Source: UBA1372 sp964496075 (GTDB lineage: Bacteria; Patescibacteriota; Microgenomatia; UBA12405). Taken from it: a stretch of 12,149 bases of DNA. The position numbers and the translations under genes were made by a program. Below the pieces are notes generated by a model that saw only the letters and a program-made list of their open reading frames with translations, did not search any database and was not told the origin of the DNA. Shown here piece by piece: positions 6,722 to 12,149 of the stretch. The stretch spans positions 1 to 12,149 of the forward strand of contig CAZBXB010000019.1 in the NCBI GenBank assembly GCA_964496075.1, given 5' to 3'. Position 1 is the first letter of the stretch. Each line of letters starts with the position of its first letter.

Positions 6722-6727
6722 TAAAAT
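6722..6727 (+). promoter_or_regulatory. possible -10 element (TAAAAT) before smpB
   Basis: TAAAAT lies five bases before the smpB ATG at 6733, inside the 13-bp space after the upstream stop. The context (TAAAATAAGcCATG) is almost the same as before the PH-domain gene (TAAAATAAGtCATG). No TG extension or -35 box is present, so smpB may instead rely on read-through from upstream. Confidence 0.35.
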
Positions 6728-6732
6728 AAGCC

Positions 6733-7146
6733 ATGAAACACTTCAATCTCGATTCCCGAGATTATCACTTTAGCCAAATATTTGAAGCAGGCTTGGTTCT
6801 TACAGGAGCCGACGTCAAGTCCTTACGTACCTTAACCACACCTCTTAAAGGTAGCCATGTCGATATTATTGGCAATAGACCCTATCTAGTTAATTTTAAT
6901 ATTCCTCGTTATAAATTTAGCCAAACCACTCAAGATACTACCGACCAACGACCACTTCTTCTAAACAAATCAGAGATCAAAAAGATCATTTCTTACCGTC
7001 ACCAAAAGTATATGTTAATTCCCATCAAAATCTATTCAAAAGCTCATTGGTTCAAGCTCGAGTTCGGAGTTGGTCGCAAGCTCAAAAAATTCGAAAAACG
7101 TCAACAAATCAAAGATAGAGATCTTAAGAGGGCAGGTATAAAATAA
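6733..7146 (+). CDS. smpB: SsrA-binding protein (trans-translation)
   Basis: SmpB binds the tRNA-like end of tmRNA and delivers it to stalled ribosomes, standing in for the missing anticodon arm. Family features in order: DYHFSQIFEAGLVLTGADVKSLR (10-32, family DYFIEETFEAGIVLxGxEVKSLR), LKGSHVDI (38-45), the RPLLLNKSEIKKI strand-helix (73-85), MLIPIKIYSKAHWFKLEFGVGRKLKKFEKRQQIKDRD (94-130). At 137 aa it is at the short end of the family: after KDRDLKR only AGIK remains, whereas most SmpB proteins continue with a further helix of about ten or more residues that enters the mRNA channel. The gene directly precedes ssrA, a common arrangement. A weak terminator-like hairpin follows. Identification is firm; the functional effect of the short tail is inferred. 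Confidence 0.95.
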   Translation: MKHFNLDSRDYHFSQIFEAGLVLTGADVKSLRTLTTPLKGSHVDIIGNRPYLVNFNIPRYKFSQTTQDTTDQRPLLLNKSEIKKIISYRHQKYMLIPIKIYSKAHWFKLEFGVGRKLKKFEKRQQIKDRDLKRAGIK

Positions 7147-7155
7147 TCATTTTCT

Positions 7156-7184
7156 TTGCCTTTATAGGCACTTTTTGCTACAAT
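7156..7184 (+). promoter_or_regulatory. promoter of the tmRNA gene
   Basis: A -35-like TTGCCT (7156-7161) and a TACAAT -10 box (7179-7184) are separated by 17 bp. The -10 box carries a TG extension (TGCTACAAT from 7176). The mature tmRNA 5' end is predicted at 7194, nine bases after the -10 box, so only a few bases need trimming by RNase P. The same extended -10 precedes the SpoIID gene. Confidence 0.65.
7157..7176 (+). terminator. weak terminator-like hairpin after smpB
   Basis: TGCCT (7157-7161) and AGGCA (7166-7170) form a 5-bp stem with the loop TTAT, followed by C and five T. The stem is short, so termination would be partial. Its left arm overlaps the proposed -35 box of ssrA. Confidence 0.4.
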
Positions 7185-7193
7185 ATAGCTACT

Positions 7194-7611
7194 GGAGATG
7201 TATAGATTCGACGGACAACGCACTTTTAAAGACCGCAAGCCGACTTCGATTGGTAGTCGTTAAATACAATCAAACAAACATGCCAAAGTTAAACCTTATG
7301 GCGTTGACTTAGTTTCAGATTTTTCTGGGTATCTAAAAAACCTAGTTGGCAATAGCCAACCAGTCAATTTAGCTTATTGCTAAGTTAACCATTCTTTACT
7401 TCTGACCTAGCGGGGGATAAAGAGTGTAATTTTACTAGGATGCTGCCAAAAGTCCTCGATAACCTTTGGCCCAAGAGCGGGTAAGACCGCAACCATCGAC
7501 TCTCTAAATAACTTTATTTGTTTCGGGTTTGGAGAATAAGTTGAAACAACTTAAGCTTGTAGACGTTTTTAATTTCGTTTTTCGGACCTCGGCTCACTAC
7601 CGGGCATCTCC
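7194..7611 (+). ncRNA. ssrA: transfer-messenger RNA (tmRNA)
   Basis: Rescues stalled ribosomes with SmpB. The 5' end GGAGATG (7194-7200) pairs perfectly with CATCTCC (7605-7611). The hallmark GATTCGACGG follows at 7205-7214. P2 is visible as GCAAGC (7235-7240) with GCTTGT (7555-7560), next to the conserved GCTTGTAGACG. TTCGGAC and the T-arm are at 7581-7604: stem CTCGG/CCGGG, loop CTCACTA. UAGUC, the usual pentad before the resume codon, is at 7254-7258. Hairpins of the pseudoknot region include GTTGGC/GCCAAC (7345-7360) and CCTAG/CTAGG (7406-7439). Oddities: acceptor pair 3-70 is A-U, not the alanine identity pair G-U; the T-loop is CTCACTA, not TTCRAnn; CCA is not encoded, and the next base is T. 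The gene lies between smpB and comF. The assignment is secure; the deviations need checking. Confidence 0.95.
7259..7312 (+). other. proteolysis-tag reading frame inside tmRNA
   Basis: Directly after the UAGUC pentad, the frame GTT...TAG encodes VKYNQTNMPKLNLMALT, 17 codons, which would follow the residue charged on tmRNA (normally Ala). The frame was chosen because in E. coli the resume codon follows UAGUC immediately, and because it ends at a stop after an LMAL-type hydrophobic end. The end ALT differs from the usual ALAA/VAA. The next frame (NTIKQTCQS) and a 39-codon frame ending PVNLAYC are less likely. Confidence 0.6.
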
Positions 7612-7614
7612 TCA

Positions 7615-8250
7615 ATGTCATTTCTCTTAGATCTTATTTTCCCCCCGATATGCCTAAGTTGTGGCAGGTTGGGGGATTATATTTGTCCTTATTGTCAAAG
7701 GAAACTGGCCCCCGGCCGAATTGACTTCTATAAGAATAATTACATCGAAGCCCACCTGCCTATTTTTACCAACACACCTCAAATCAAACTCCCTATTTAT
7801 CAGTTCAAATACAAATTTACTACCCATATTAGTCACACTCTAGTTAGATTATCTACTCGTTATCTTACTAAAAACTTTCCCAAAATCATCGACTATTGGC
7901 GCCAATTTGACTTTACTATCACTCCCATTCCTCTTCATCACCAAAAGCTTAATTGGCGGGGATTCAATCAATCGGCCCTAATTGCTCAGGCTCTGGCCAC
8001 CGATCTGCATCTAGACTACATCCCCGACCTTCTTCTCAGGCCAAAGCCAACACCCAGCCAAGCTCAAACCAAAACTAAATCCCATCGCCTCAAATCACAA
8101 ACTCACAGCTTTAGTCTCAATCCTACCTACAAAACTATCCCTTCAAATCTAATTATTTTCGATGATATTTTTACTACTGGGGCTACCAGTCTATCCGCTG
8201 CCAAAACTTTCGGAAAAAATAAGCAAATCTGGATTCTAACCTTAATCTAA
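7615..8250 (+). CDS. comF: ComF family phosphoribosyltransferase-like protein
   Basis: 211 aa. The N-terminal zinc ribbon has CLSC (C13, C16) and CPYC (C24, C27). The middle contains TPIPLHHQKLNWRGFNQSALIA (103-124), the ComF/PRT segment PxPLxxxRxxxRGFNQ. PSQAQTKTKSHRLKSQTHSFSL (147-168) matches the family TxSQxxLxxxxRxxNxxxxF stretch. The PRPP-binding loop is LIIFDDIFTTGATS (179-192). ComF proteins are needed for DNA uptake in naturally competent bacteria; their enzymatic role is unclear. The ATG lies three bases after the tmRNA 3' end with no promoter or Shine-Dalgarno site between, so the gene is probably read from the ssrA transcript and freed by 3' processing. Its stop overlaps the stop of the convergent band-7 gene by two bases. 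Confidence 0.9.
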   Translation: MSFLLDLIFPPICLSCGRLGDYICPYCQRKLAPGRIDFYKNNYIEAHLPIFTNTPQIKLPIYQFKYKFTTHISHTLVRLSTRYLTKNFPKIIDYWRQFDFTITPIPLHHQKLNWRGFNQSALIAQALATDLHLDYIPDLLLRPKPTPSQAQTKTKSHRLKSQTHSFSLNPTYKTIPSNLIIFDDIFTTGATSLSAAKTFGKNKQIWILTLI

Positions 8251-8918
8251 CCCTTCAAATTACCCGACAACACTCTCCCTTTTCTTATCTCTTCAACTGT
8301 TTTCAACCCTTCAGACTCATCGCCCCCATTGCTGGTATATTCCACTCCCTCACCTCTGACGGGTGTCAGTGAGCTTAAATAAAAATTGTCTACATGTAGT
8401 CCGTGAGGTGCCAATGACTCTTGCAAAGATTCTCTTAAAGCCGCCTCGATCTCACTTCTTTCTACTGACAAAGCTTTATCAAGTTCGTGGTGTGTCAGTA
8501 CTTCTCTAATTTTGCTTCTTGTCACCGGTCTGACCACTTTAGATACAAAGTTTTCACCAATATTTTGCCATATTTCAGGCAATCTCTCTGTATCAAGCTT
8601 AATCAATACCGTCGCCTCAACTGCTACAAACTTATTATCAGCCGTCACCGCATTAATTACTTCATCTCCCATAATTTCCTTATTGTCCTTAAGTACCACA
8701 TCTCGAGTTATGGTGTACTCAATCAGTTGAGCATTAAATAGTTTAACTCTATGTATTATTGGAAACTTTAAATGCATACCCGGATACCAGACATTCTTCA
8801 AAACACCCCTAAAAATCGAGTAAATACAGCCAACATGCCCAGGTGGTACTGTCACCAAAAAACCACCAACTACTTCATCAACAAACAAAGATACTAGTAG
8901 ATTATCTATAGATGCCAT
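8247..8918 (-). CDS. band 7 / prohibitin-like (SPFH domain) protein
   Basis: 223 aa. Residues 18-56 (GGFLVTVPPGHVGCIYSIFRGV...YPGMHLKFPI) match the start of SPFH domains (VxxGxxGVxxxxGxV...xPGxHxxxP). The core continues through FNAQLIEYTITRDVVL (61-76), VTADNKFVAVEATVLIKLD (91-109) and the helical VVRPVTRSKIREVLTHHELDKALSVERSEIEAALRESLQESLAPHGLHVDNFYLSSLTP (128-186). SPFH proteins form ring-like oligomers at membranes and scaffold or regulate other membrane proteins. There is no strong N-terminal membrane helix, only a short hydrophobic stretch (7-22), and the usual long C-terminal coiled coil is replaced by a short acidic tail (190-223). It follows tpiA by 12 bp and has its own -10 box. Family call good, partner unknown. 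Confidence 0.85.
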   Translation of the reverse strand: MASIDNLLVSLFVDEVVGGFLVTVPPGHVGCIYSIFRGVLKNVWYPGMHLKFPIIHRVKLFNAQLIEYTITRDVVLKDNKEIMGDEVINAVTADNKFVAVEATVLIKLDTERLPEIWQNIGENFVSKVVRPVTRSKIREVLTHHELDKALSVERSEIEAALRESLQESLAPHGLHVDNFYLSSLTPVRGEGVEYTSNGGDESEGLKTVEEIRKGRVLSGNLKG

Positions 8919-8924
8919 ATAGCA

Positions 8925-8930
8925 ATTTTA
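8925..8930 (-). promoter_or_regulatory. -10 element (TAAAAT) for the band-7 gene
   Basis: On the minus strand TAAAAT follows directly after the tpiA stop TAG and is separated from the ATG at 8918 by TGCTAT (six bases). This places the expected start point at the start codon. No Shine-Dalgarno site is present. Confidence 0.5.
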
Positions 8931-9584
8931 CTACACCACAAAGCCTTCCGCTAGCTCTAATAATTCTTTTTCTGGATCTTTGGAGCAAACAATATCACTT
9001 GCCACCAATATTCCTTTAGCTCCCATTTTCAGGCTAACTTCCACATCTTGTCTGGATTTTATGCCAGCCCCCACCAAAAGGGGTATTTTGCCACACGCTC
9101 CTACCGCTCTTTTAATAGTTTCAGCCTGTTCGCTTGCCACCGATTTTGTTTTACTGCCGATTAAGTGTTTTGGTTCATAAGCAACATAGTCAGTTTTGGC
9201 TCGTTTAGCCCAAGTTTCAATTTGACCAATCGACTTGACACACAATACCGTTTCAAAGTCCTCTTCCTTTTTAGCTAGTGTTGTCAGTACTAATCCTTTC
9301 GTTTTGTTTTTTTCACTATGATTTATAAGTGAGCCCTTTATTCCTAAAGCCATTGCTTGTTTGCTAGATGCAAAGCCGGTGTGTTTACCTTGCATATATT
9401 GATCAAAATCTTGCAAAAACACCTCTACTCCGGCCTCCTTTTTAACTCTGACAGCGTCAATTGCACCGCAGGCTACAATTATTCTTACTCCGGTTTTATC
9501 GGCCACTTTTTTACAGATCTGGCCCAACTTAATCGCCCCATCTCCAAAACTTTCCTCATAAATTTTTAAATTTACAATTATCAT
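8931..9584 (-). CDS. tpiA: triosephosphate isomerase, archaeal type
   Basis: Interconverts dihydroxyacetone phosphate and glyceraldehyde 3-phosphate in glycolysis. At 217 aa it is clearly shorter than ordinary bacterial TIM (about 250) and matches the archaeal form. Visible: VNLKIY (4-9) with catalytic N5/K7 (archaeal VNFKAY), QDFDQYMQGKHTGF (58-71), the archaeal-like LINHSEKN (87-94) with catalytic H89, AYEPKHLIG (135-143) with catalytic E137 (archaeal AVEPPELIG rather than bacterial YEPVWAIGTG), and the phosphate-binding GAGIKSRQDV (172-181) and GAKGILVASDIV (188-199). All catalytic residues are present, so it should be active. The start overlaps the stop of the sugar-binding protein (ATGA). 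A TAAAAT box lies six bases before the ATG within that gene's last codons. The family subtype suggests descent from, or exchange with, archaea. Confidence 0.92.
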   Translation of the reverse strand: MIIVNLKIYEESFGDGAIKLGQICKKVADKTGVRIIVACGAIDAVRVKKEAGVEVFLQDFDQYMQGKHTGFASSKQAMALGIKGSLINHSEKNKTKGLVLTTLAKKEEDFETVLCVKSIGQIETWAKRAKTDYVAYEPKHLIGSKTKSVASEQAETIKRAVGACGKIPLLVGAGIKSRQDVEVSLKMGAKGILVASDIVCSKDPEKELLELAEGFVV

Positions 9585-11083
9585 TTTGTGATTTTATAAA
9601 CTTCTACTACCCGAGATATCCCCGATGTTAAATTTGTCCTAACTTCTTCATCAATACTAGTTGCGTTAAGTGCTGCCTCAAAATAATCAGACAACTCCTC
9701 GTTTAGACCATCATCCCAAGTTCTCGAACTTGGCCAACCGGACACAGAAGTATCGGCATTTTCCACAAAAGTTACTAACTTTTTATTATCCGCCAGTTTA
9801 CTGGCCATACTTTTCCTTGGATATATCTCACCAAAGTCGCGAGTTAAGCTAGCTGTTGTAAAAAAATCAGCCAAATTTTGTTCTGATGCCATAAACTCCA
9901 AAAACTTCCAGGCTGCCTCCTTTTTGCTACTCTGCTTCCATACTCCTTCCACCCAATAACTGCCCCAAGAAATATTGGTCAGTTGACCTTCGGTCAAACC
10001 ATCCTCAACTTTTTGTGGATCGGCATCAGCAATTGTTGCCAACTGAGGTAATTTAGCTGTCCCATAGTTTAGATTTGGATTTAGCTGATTTATTTCATGC
10101 ATTCGCCAAGACGGTCCAAAATAAAATACCAATTTTCCTGCCGCAAATACTTGGGTTGAGTTAGGTAATTTCTCATTCCACACATCCCATTTCTGTTTCT
10201 GGCCAAAAAACCTATAAAAATCCAAAATTCCCTTGATCTTGGTCCAATTAGCTTCATCCATCTTTGTCAAATCAACCCCATTTTGTTTAATCATCAATCC
10301 GATTATATCTTGCCAATGATCAACATTTGAAGTTGCCCCCATTGCCACCCCGGCCACATTAATATTACCACTCTCGTCTCTAACCGTTAGCTCTGTTGCC
10401 GTGTTTGATAGGCCCCACCATGTTTTTGGTATATTTTTATTGGCAGCGTCCAATAACTCCTTGTTGTAGTACAGTACCAAGCCATCATACATCAAAGGAA
10501 TTCCCACATAACTACCACCTTGCTTTAGATCACTACTATACACCTTAAAAAAATCCTCATCCATTTTCAGATTTCTTGAGCTTATTGCCGGTACGGCTTC
10601 TAGCCTATCAGCCATCATTGGTAGCCAGCTACTGTGAAATCTAAATATATCAGGTGTATCGACCCCACCCTTTTCCAGTTTAGCCTCAAGCCTGGTCCGG
10701 TAATTCTCCTTATTTTGCATCTGATAATTGACCTTAATATTTGGATTTTCTTCTTCAAACTTGGCAATTAGGCCGTTTAGTACCGAATCACCTTCCCACA
10801 GACCCCAATAATTCAATATCACTTCTTTTTTGAGGCCAGCCCCACCACCACTTACTAGTTTAAAGATCCCAAAACCGATTAATGCCACCAATATAAAACC
10901 CCCTACAACCCCAAACCAACTTAACTTCCCCCCCAAAGGCAAACCCTTTTTTACTTTTTTTTCTACAGGCAAGTCAACTCTTTCCTTCATTTCACTAGTC
11001 AATATCTCTTCTTTATCCTCAGTTACAGTATTTTCTTCTATATTAACTTGTCTTGGTGGTAGGGGAGATATAATATCATCCAT
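9581..11083 (-). CDS. membrane-anchored extracellular solute (sugar)-binding protein, ABC family 1 type
   Basis: About 500 aa. A charged cytoplasmic N-terminus (about 1-55) precedes one membrane helix (about 56-78), a Gly-rich linker, then a periplasmic-binding-protein fold of the maltose-type cluster: ILNYWGLWEGDSVLNGLIAKFEEENPNIKVNY, RLEAKLEKGGVDTPDIFRFHSSWLPMMADRL, GIPLMYDGLVLYYNKELLDAA, FAAGKLVFYFGPSWRMHEI, KKEAAWKFLEFMASEQNLADFFTTASLTRDF. No lipobox is present; anchoring is by the helix instead. No permease or ATPase gene is adjacent, so it may serve a distant transporter or act as a binding sensor. The start at 11083 (MDDII) is preferred over the ATG at 11089, because the -10 box TATGAT ends only two bases before the latter. 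Stop TGA overlaps the tpiA ATG. Substrate unknown. Confidence 0.88.
   Translation of the reverse strand: MDDIISPLPPRQVNIEENTVTEDKEEILTSEMKERVDLPVEKKVKKGLPLGGKLSWFGVVGGFILVALIGFGIFKLVSGGGAGLKKEVILNYWGLWEGDSVLNGLIAKFEEENPNIKVNYQMQNKENYRTRLEAKLEKGGVDTPDIFRFHSSWLPMMADRLEAVPAISSRNLKMDEDFFKVYSSDLKQGGSYVGIPLMYDGLVLYYNKELLDAANKNIPKTWWGLSNTATELTVRDESGNINVAGVAMGATSNVDHWQDIIGLMIKQNGVDLTKMDEANWTKIKGILDFYRFFGQKQKWDVWNEKLPNSTQVFAAGKLVFYFGPSWRMHEINQLNPNLNYGTAKLPQLATIADADPQKVEDGLTEGQLTNISWGSYWVEGVWKQSSKKEAAWKFLEFMASEQNLADFFTTASLTRDFGEIYPRKSMASKLADNKKLVTFVENADTSVSGWPSSRTWDDGLNEELSDYFEAALNATSIDEEVRTNLTSGISRVVEVYKITK
9591..9596 (-). promoter_or_regulatory. possible -10 element (TAAAAT) before tpiA
   Basis: On the minus strand TAAAAT is followed by CACAAA and the tpiA ATG at 9584, the same six-base spacing seen before the band-7 gene and rnhA. 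It overlaps the last codons of the upstream gene (Tyr-Lys-Ile-Thr-Lys), so it could be coincidental. There is no Shine-Dalgarno site before tpiA. Confidence 0.4.
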
Positions 11084-11091
11084 ATACATTT

Positions 11092-11100
11092 ATCATATCA
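11092..11100 (-). promoter_or_regulatory. extended -10 promoter for the solute-binding protein operon
   Basis: On the minus strand TGATATGAT is an extended -10 box. The expected start point (about 11085) falls after the first ATG (11089) and just before the second (11083). It therefore favours the second ATG with a leaderless or near-leaderless message. Confidence 0.5.
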
Positions 11101-11116
11101 ATTTTCTTTTCATCCT

Positions 11117-11145
11117 TTTACACTTGTGTATTTGTCGACTAAAAT
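11117..11145 (+). promoter_or_regulatory. promoter of rnhA (leaderless)
   Basis: TTTACA (11117-11122) and TAAAAT (11140-11145) are separated by exactly 17 bp. Six bases later comes the ATG at 11152, so transcription should begin at or next to the A of the start codon. This is the best complete promoter in the window and the clearest case of a predicted leaderless gene. Confidence 0.7.
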
Positions 11146-11151
11146 AGACTT

Positions 11152-11571
11152 ATGAAACTATACATACACACCGATGGTGGCTCTAGAGGTAATCCGGGTC
11201 ATTCCGGTTGTGGCGTGGCTGTTTATGATCACCGACATATCCTTATTGATCAACAATCTCACTATCTTGGTGTCAAGACTAATAATGAAGCTGAGTACAT
11301 TGGATTAAATTACGCTCTCGACTGGCTATCTCAAAACCATGATGGCAAGTCAATTGAGCAAGTTTATATCTACATGGATTCCCAGCTCATTGTTCGCCAA
11401 ATGCAGGGCTTGTATAAAGTTAAATCCGCCAATTTACAGCCTCTTTTTGCTAAAGCTAGAAATATAATCGATCAATTACCTTTCCCCCTCACTTTCGTCC
11501 ATATCCTTAGAGATAAAAACAAACTCGCCGACCAGTTAGCTAATTTAGCAATGGATAAAGGTGGCAATTAA
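11152..11571 (+). CDS. rnhA: ribonuclease HI
   Basis: Cuts the RNA strand of RNA-DNA hybrids, for example at R-loops and replication primers. The 139 aa contain all catalytic motifs: HTDGGSRGNPG (6-16, Asp8), TNNEAEYIGL (43-52, Glu48), YMDSQLIVRQM (74-84, Asp76) and ILRDKNKLADQLAN (118-131, Asp127). The NNEAEY form and the absence of a basic protrusion helix resemble archaeal and Gram-positive RNase HI more than the E. coli enzyme. The gene has its own promoter with no 5' leader. Its 3' end overlaps the start of the VanW-like gene by 11 bp, so the two are likely co-transcribed. Identification is firm. Confidence 0.95.
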   Translation: MKLYIHTDGGSRGNPGHSGCGVAVYDHRHILIDQQSHYLGVKTNNEAEYIGLNYALDWLSQNHDGKSIEQVYIYMDSQLIVRQMQGLYKVKSANLQPLFAKARNIIDQLPFPLTFVHILRDKNKLADQLANLAMDKGGN

Positions 11572-12149
11572 AAAAATTCGCCTTAAACTTTGGCCTTTTG
11601 TTTTTTCTCTGTTCCTATTCCTGCCTATCCTATCTATTATTACATTTAGCTTTATGACCCCACCCAATACCTTTATTTTATCCAAAGACTTTTCCCTGCT
11701 TACTAGATCTCAAGCCGAAGATACCCTTAATTCTATTTCTCTGCCGGACATTATTGATATTAAACATGATGATCTAATCGATTACAGCATCAATATTGCT
11801 TCTGTCTCGGCTCAAATCGACACCCGTTCTACTGTCGACCAGCTTTTTATCTCCTCTCTTAAAGACAAGATATTTTTTACAAAACCAAATTATTATTTCC
11901 TCAAAATAACCGTAGATAGTCAACAACTGGCTAATATTATTTCTCAACTTCAACAAAAAATCGATCAACCTTTTATTCCTTCAGAAATCATCGTTTCTGA
12001 TATGGGCAAGATCAGTGTTAATCAAGGTAATTTAGGCCAAAGTTTGGATACAGACAAACTCAAGCAAGATATTCTTTTCCAACTCTCAAATCTTGACGAT
12101 ACCCCCATCACCGTCTCTTTAGAGACCATTGGTTTTTTACCGGGTTCCG
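11561..12149 (+). CDS. VanW-like / putative peptidoglycan-binding membrane protein, N-terminal part (runs off the window)
   Basis: An open frame of 196 codons reaches the window edge. The GTG at 11561 inside the end of rnhA is the only usual start after the preceding in-frame stop at 11546. The protein begins AIKKIRLK, then a membrane helix or signal anchor (about 10-33, WPFVFSLFLFLPILSIITF). The exported part has the pattern ADTLNSI-type helix, strands, then IIVSDMGKISVNQGNLGQSLDTDKLKQDILFQLSNLDDTPITVSLETI, which resembles the repeated domain found in front of VanW and some L,D-transpeptidase domains (xxPGxxGxxLDxxxLxxxI...xxLPxxxxxP). The catalytic or VanW part would lie beyond the window, so the exact family is uncertain. 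A short minus-strand frame at 11774-11968 is its shadow. Confidence 0.6.
   Translation, partial: MAIKKIRLKLWPFVFSLFLFLPILSIITFSFMTPPNTFILSKDFSLLTRSQAEDTLNSISLPDIIDIKHDDLIDYSINIASVSAQIDTRSTVDQLFISSLKDKIFFTKPNYYFLKITVDSQQLANIISQLQQKIDQPFIPSEIIVSDMGKISVNQGNLGQSLDTDKLKQDILFQLSNLDDTPITVSLETIGFLPGS

Noticed and set aside
7263..7383. A 39-codon open frame within tmRNA (ending PVNLAYC) as the tag
   Set aside because: It is out of phase with the codon that follows UAGUC and is far longer than known tags; the 17-codon frame fits the rule better.
11774..11968. Minus-strand open frame of 64 codons
   Set aside because: It lies entirely within the open plus-strand VanW-like frame and shows no start signal or recognisable motif.
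1..12149. CRISPR array, insertion sequence, prophage or toxin-antitoxin system
   Set aside because: No regularly spaced repeats, transposase, integrase, inverted terminal repeats or toxin-like small gene pairs were seen; the region looks like core chromosome.

Overview
The window is AT-rich, densely packed bacterial chromosome, very probably from a Patescibacteria/CPR genome (my guess is the Microgenomates side), recovered as a draft assembly with a 10-N gap. The evidence for this is indirect: pilin-like genes of the VirB2/TrbC type, a SpoIID-type protein with a coiled-coil front, a degenerate PP2C-like membrane protein with a propeller-like end, an archaeal-type triosephosphate isomerase, minimal intergenic space, and no biosynthetic operons. 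TGA, TAA and TAG all act as stops, so the UGA=Gly code of some CPR lineages does not apply here.

Layout. Bases 1-28 are the last bases of a 16S rRNA gene with an intact anti-Shine-Dalgarno sequence. A rho-independent terminator follows, with no spacer tRNA or 23S gene, and then uppS (+). Two small pilin-like genes (-) converge on uppS. From a 35-bp divergent promoter region a + strand block runs: SpoIID/LytB-domain protein, a short pyroglutamyl-peptidase-like protein, a bacterial PH-domain membrane protein (interrupted by the assembly gap), a two-helix membrane peptide, a PP2C-like/TM/propeller-like protein, smpB, ssrA (tmRNA) and comF. comF converges on a - strand block that reads membrane-anchored sugar-binding protein, tpiA, band-7/prohibitin-like protein. 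Divergent from that block, rnhA (RNase HI) is followed by an overlapping, incomplete VanW-like gene that runs off the window end.

How it fits together. Much of the window concerns the cell envelope: lipid carrier synthesis (UppS), peptidoglycan modification (SpoIID, VanW-like), surface pilins and several membrane-anchored proteins. smpB and ssrA form the trans-translation (ribosome rescue) pair.

Most notable. (1) The tmRNA is clearly recognisable, but its tRNA-like end has an all-Watson-Crick acceptor stem with A3-U70 where the alanine identity pair G3-U70 is expected, a non-canonical T-loop and no encoded CCA; its predicted tag ends in ALT. (2) comF starts three bases after the tmRNA end. 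(3) Many genes have a -10 box about 5-13 bases before the start codon and no Shine-Dalgarno sequence, which points to widespread leaderless transcripts, whereas an internal operon gene has a good GGAGG.
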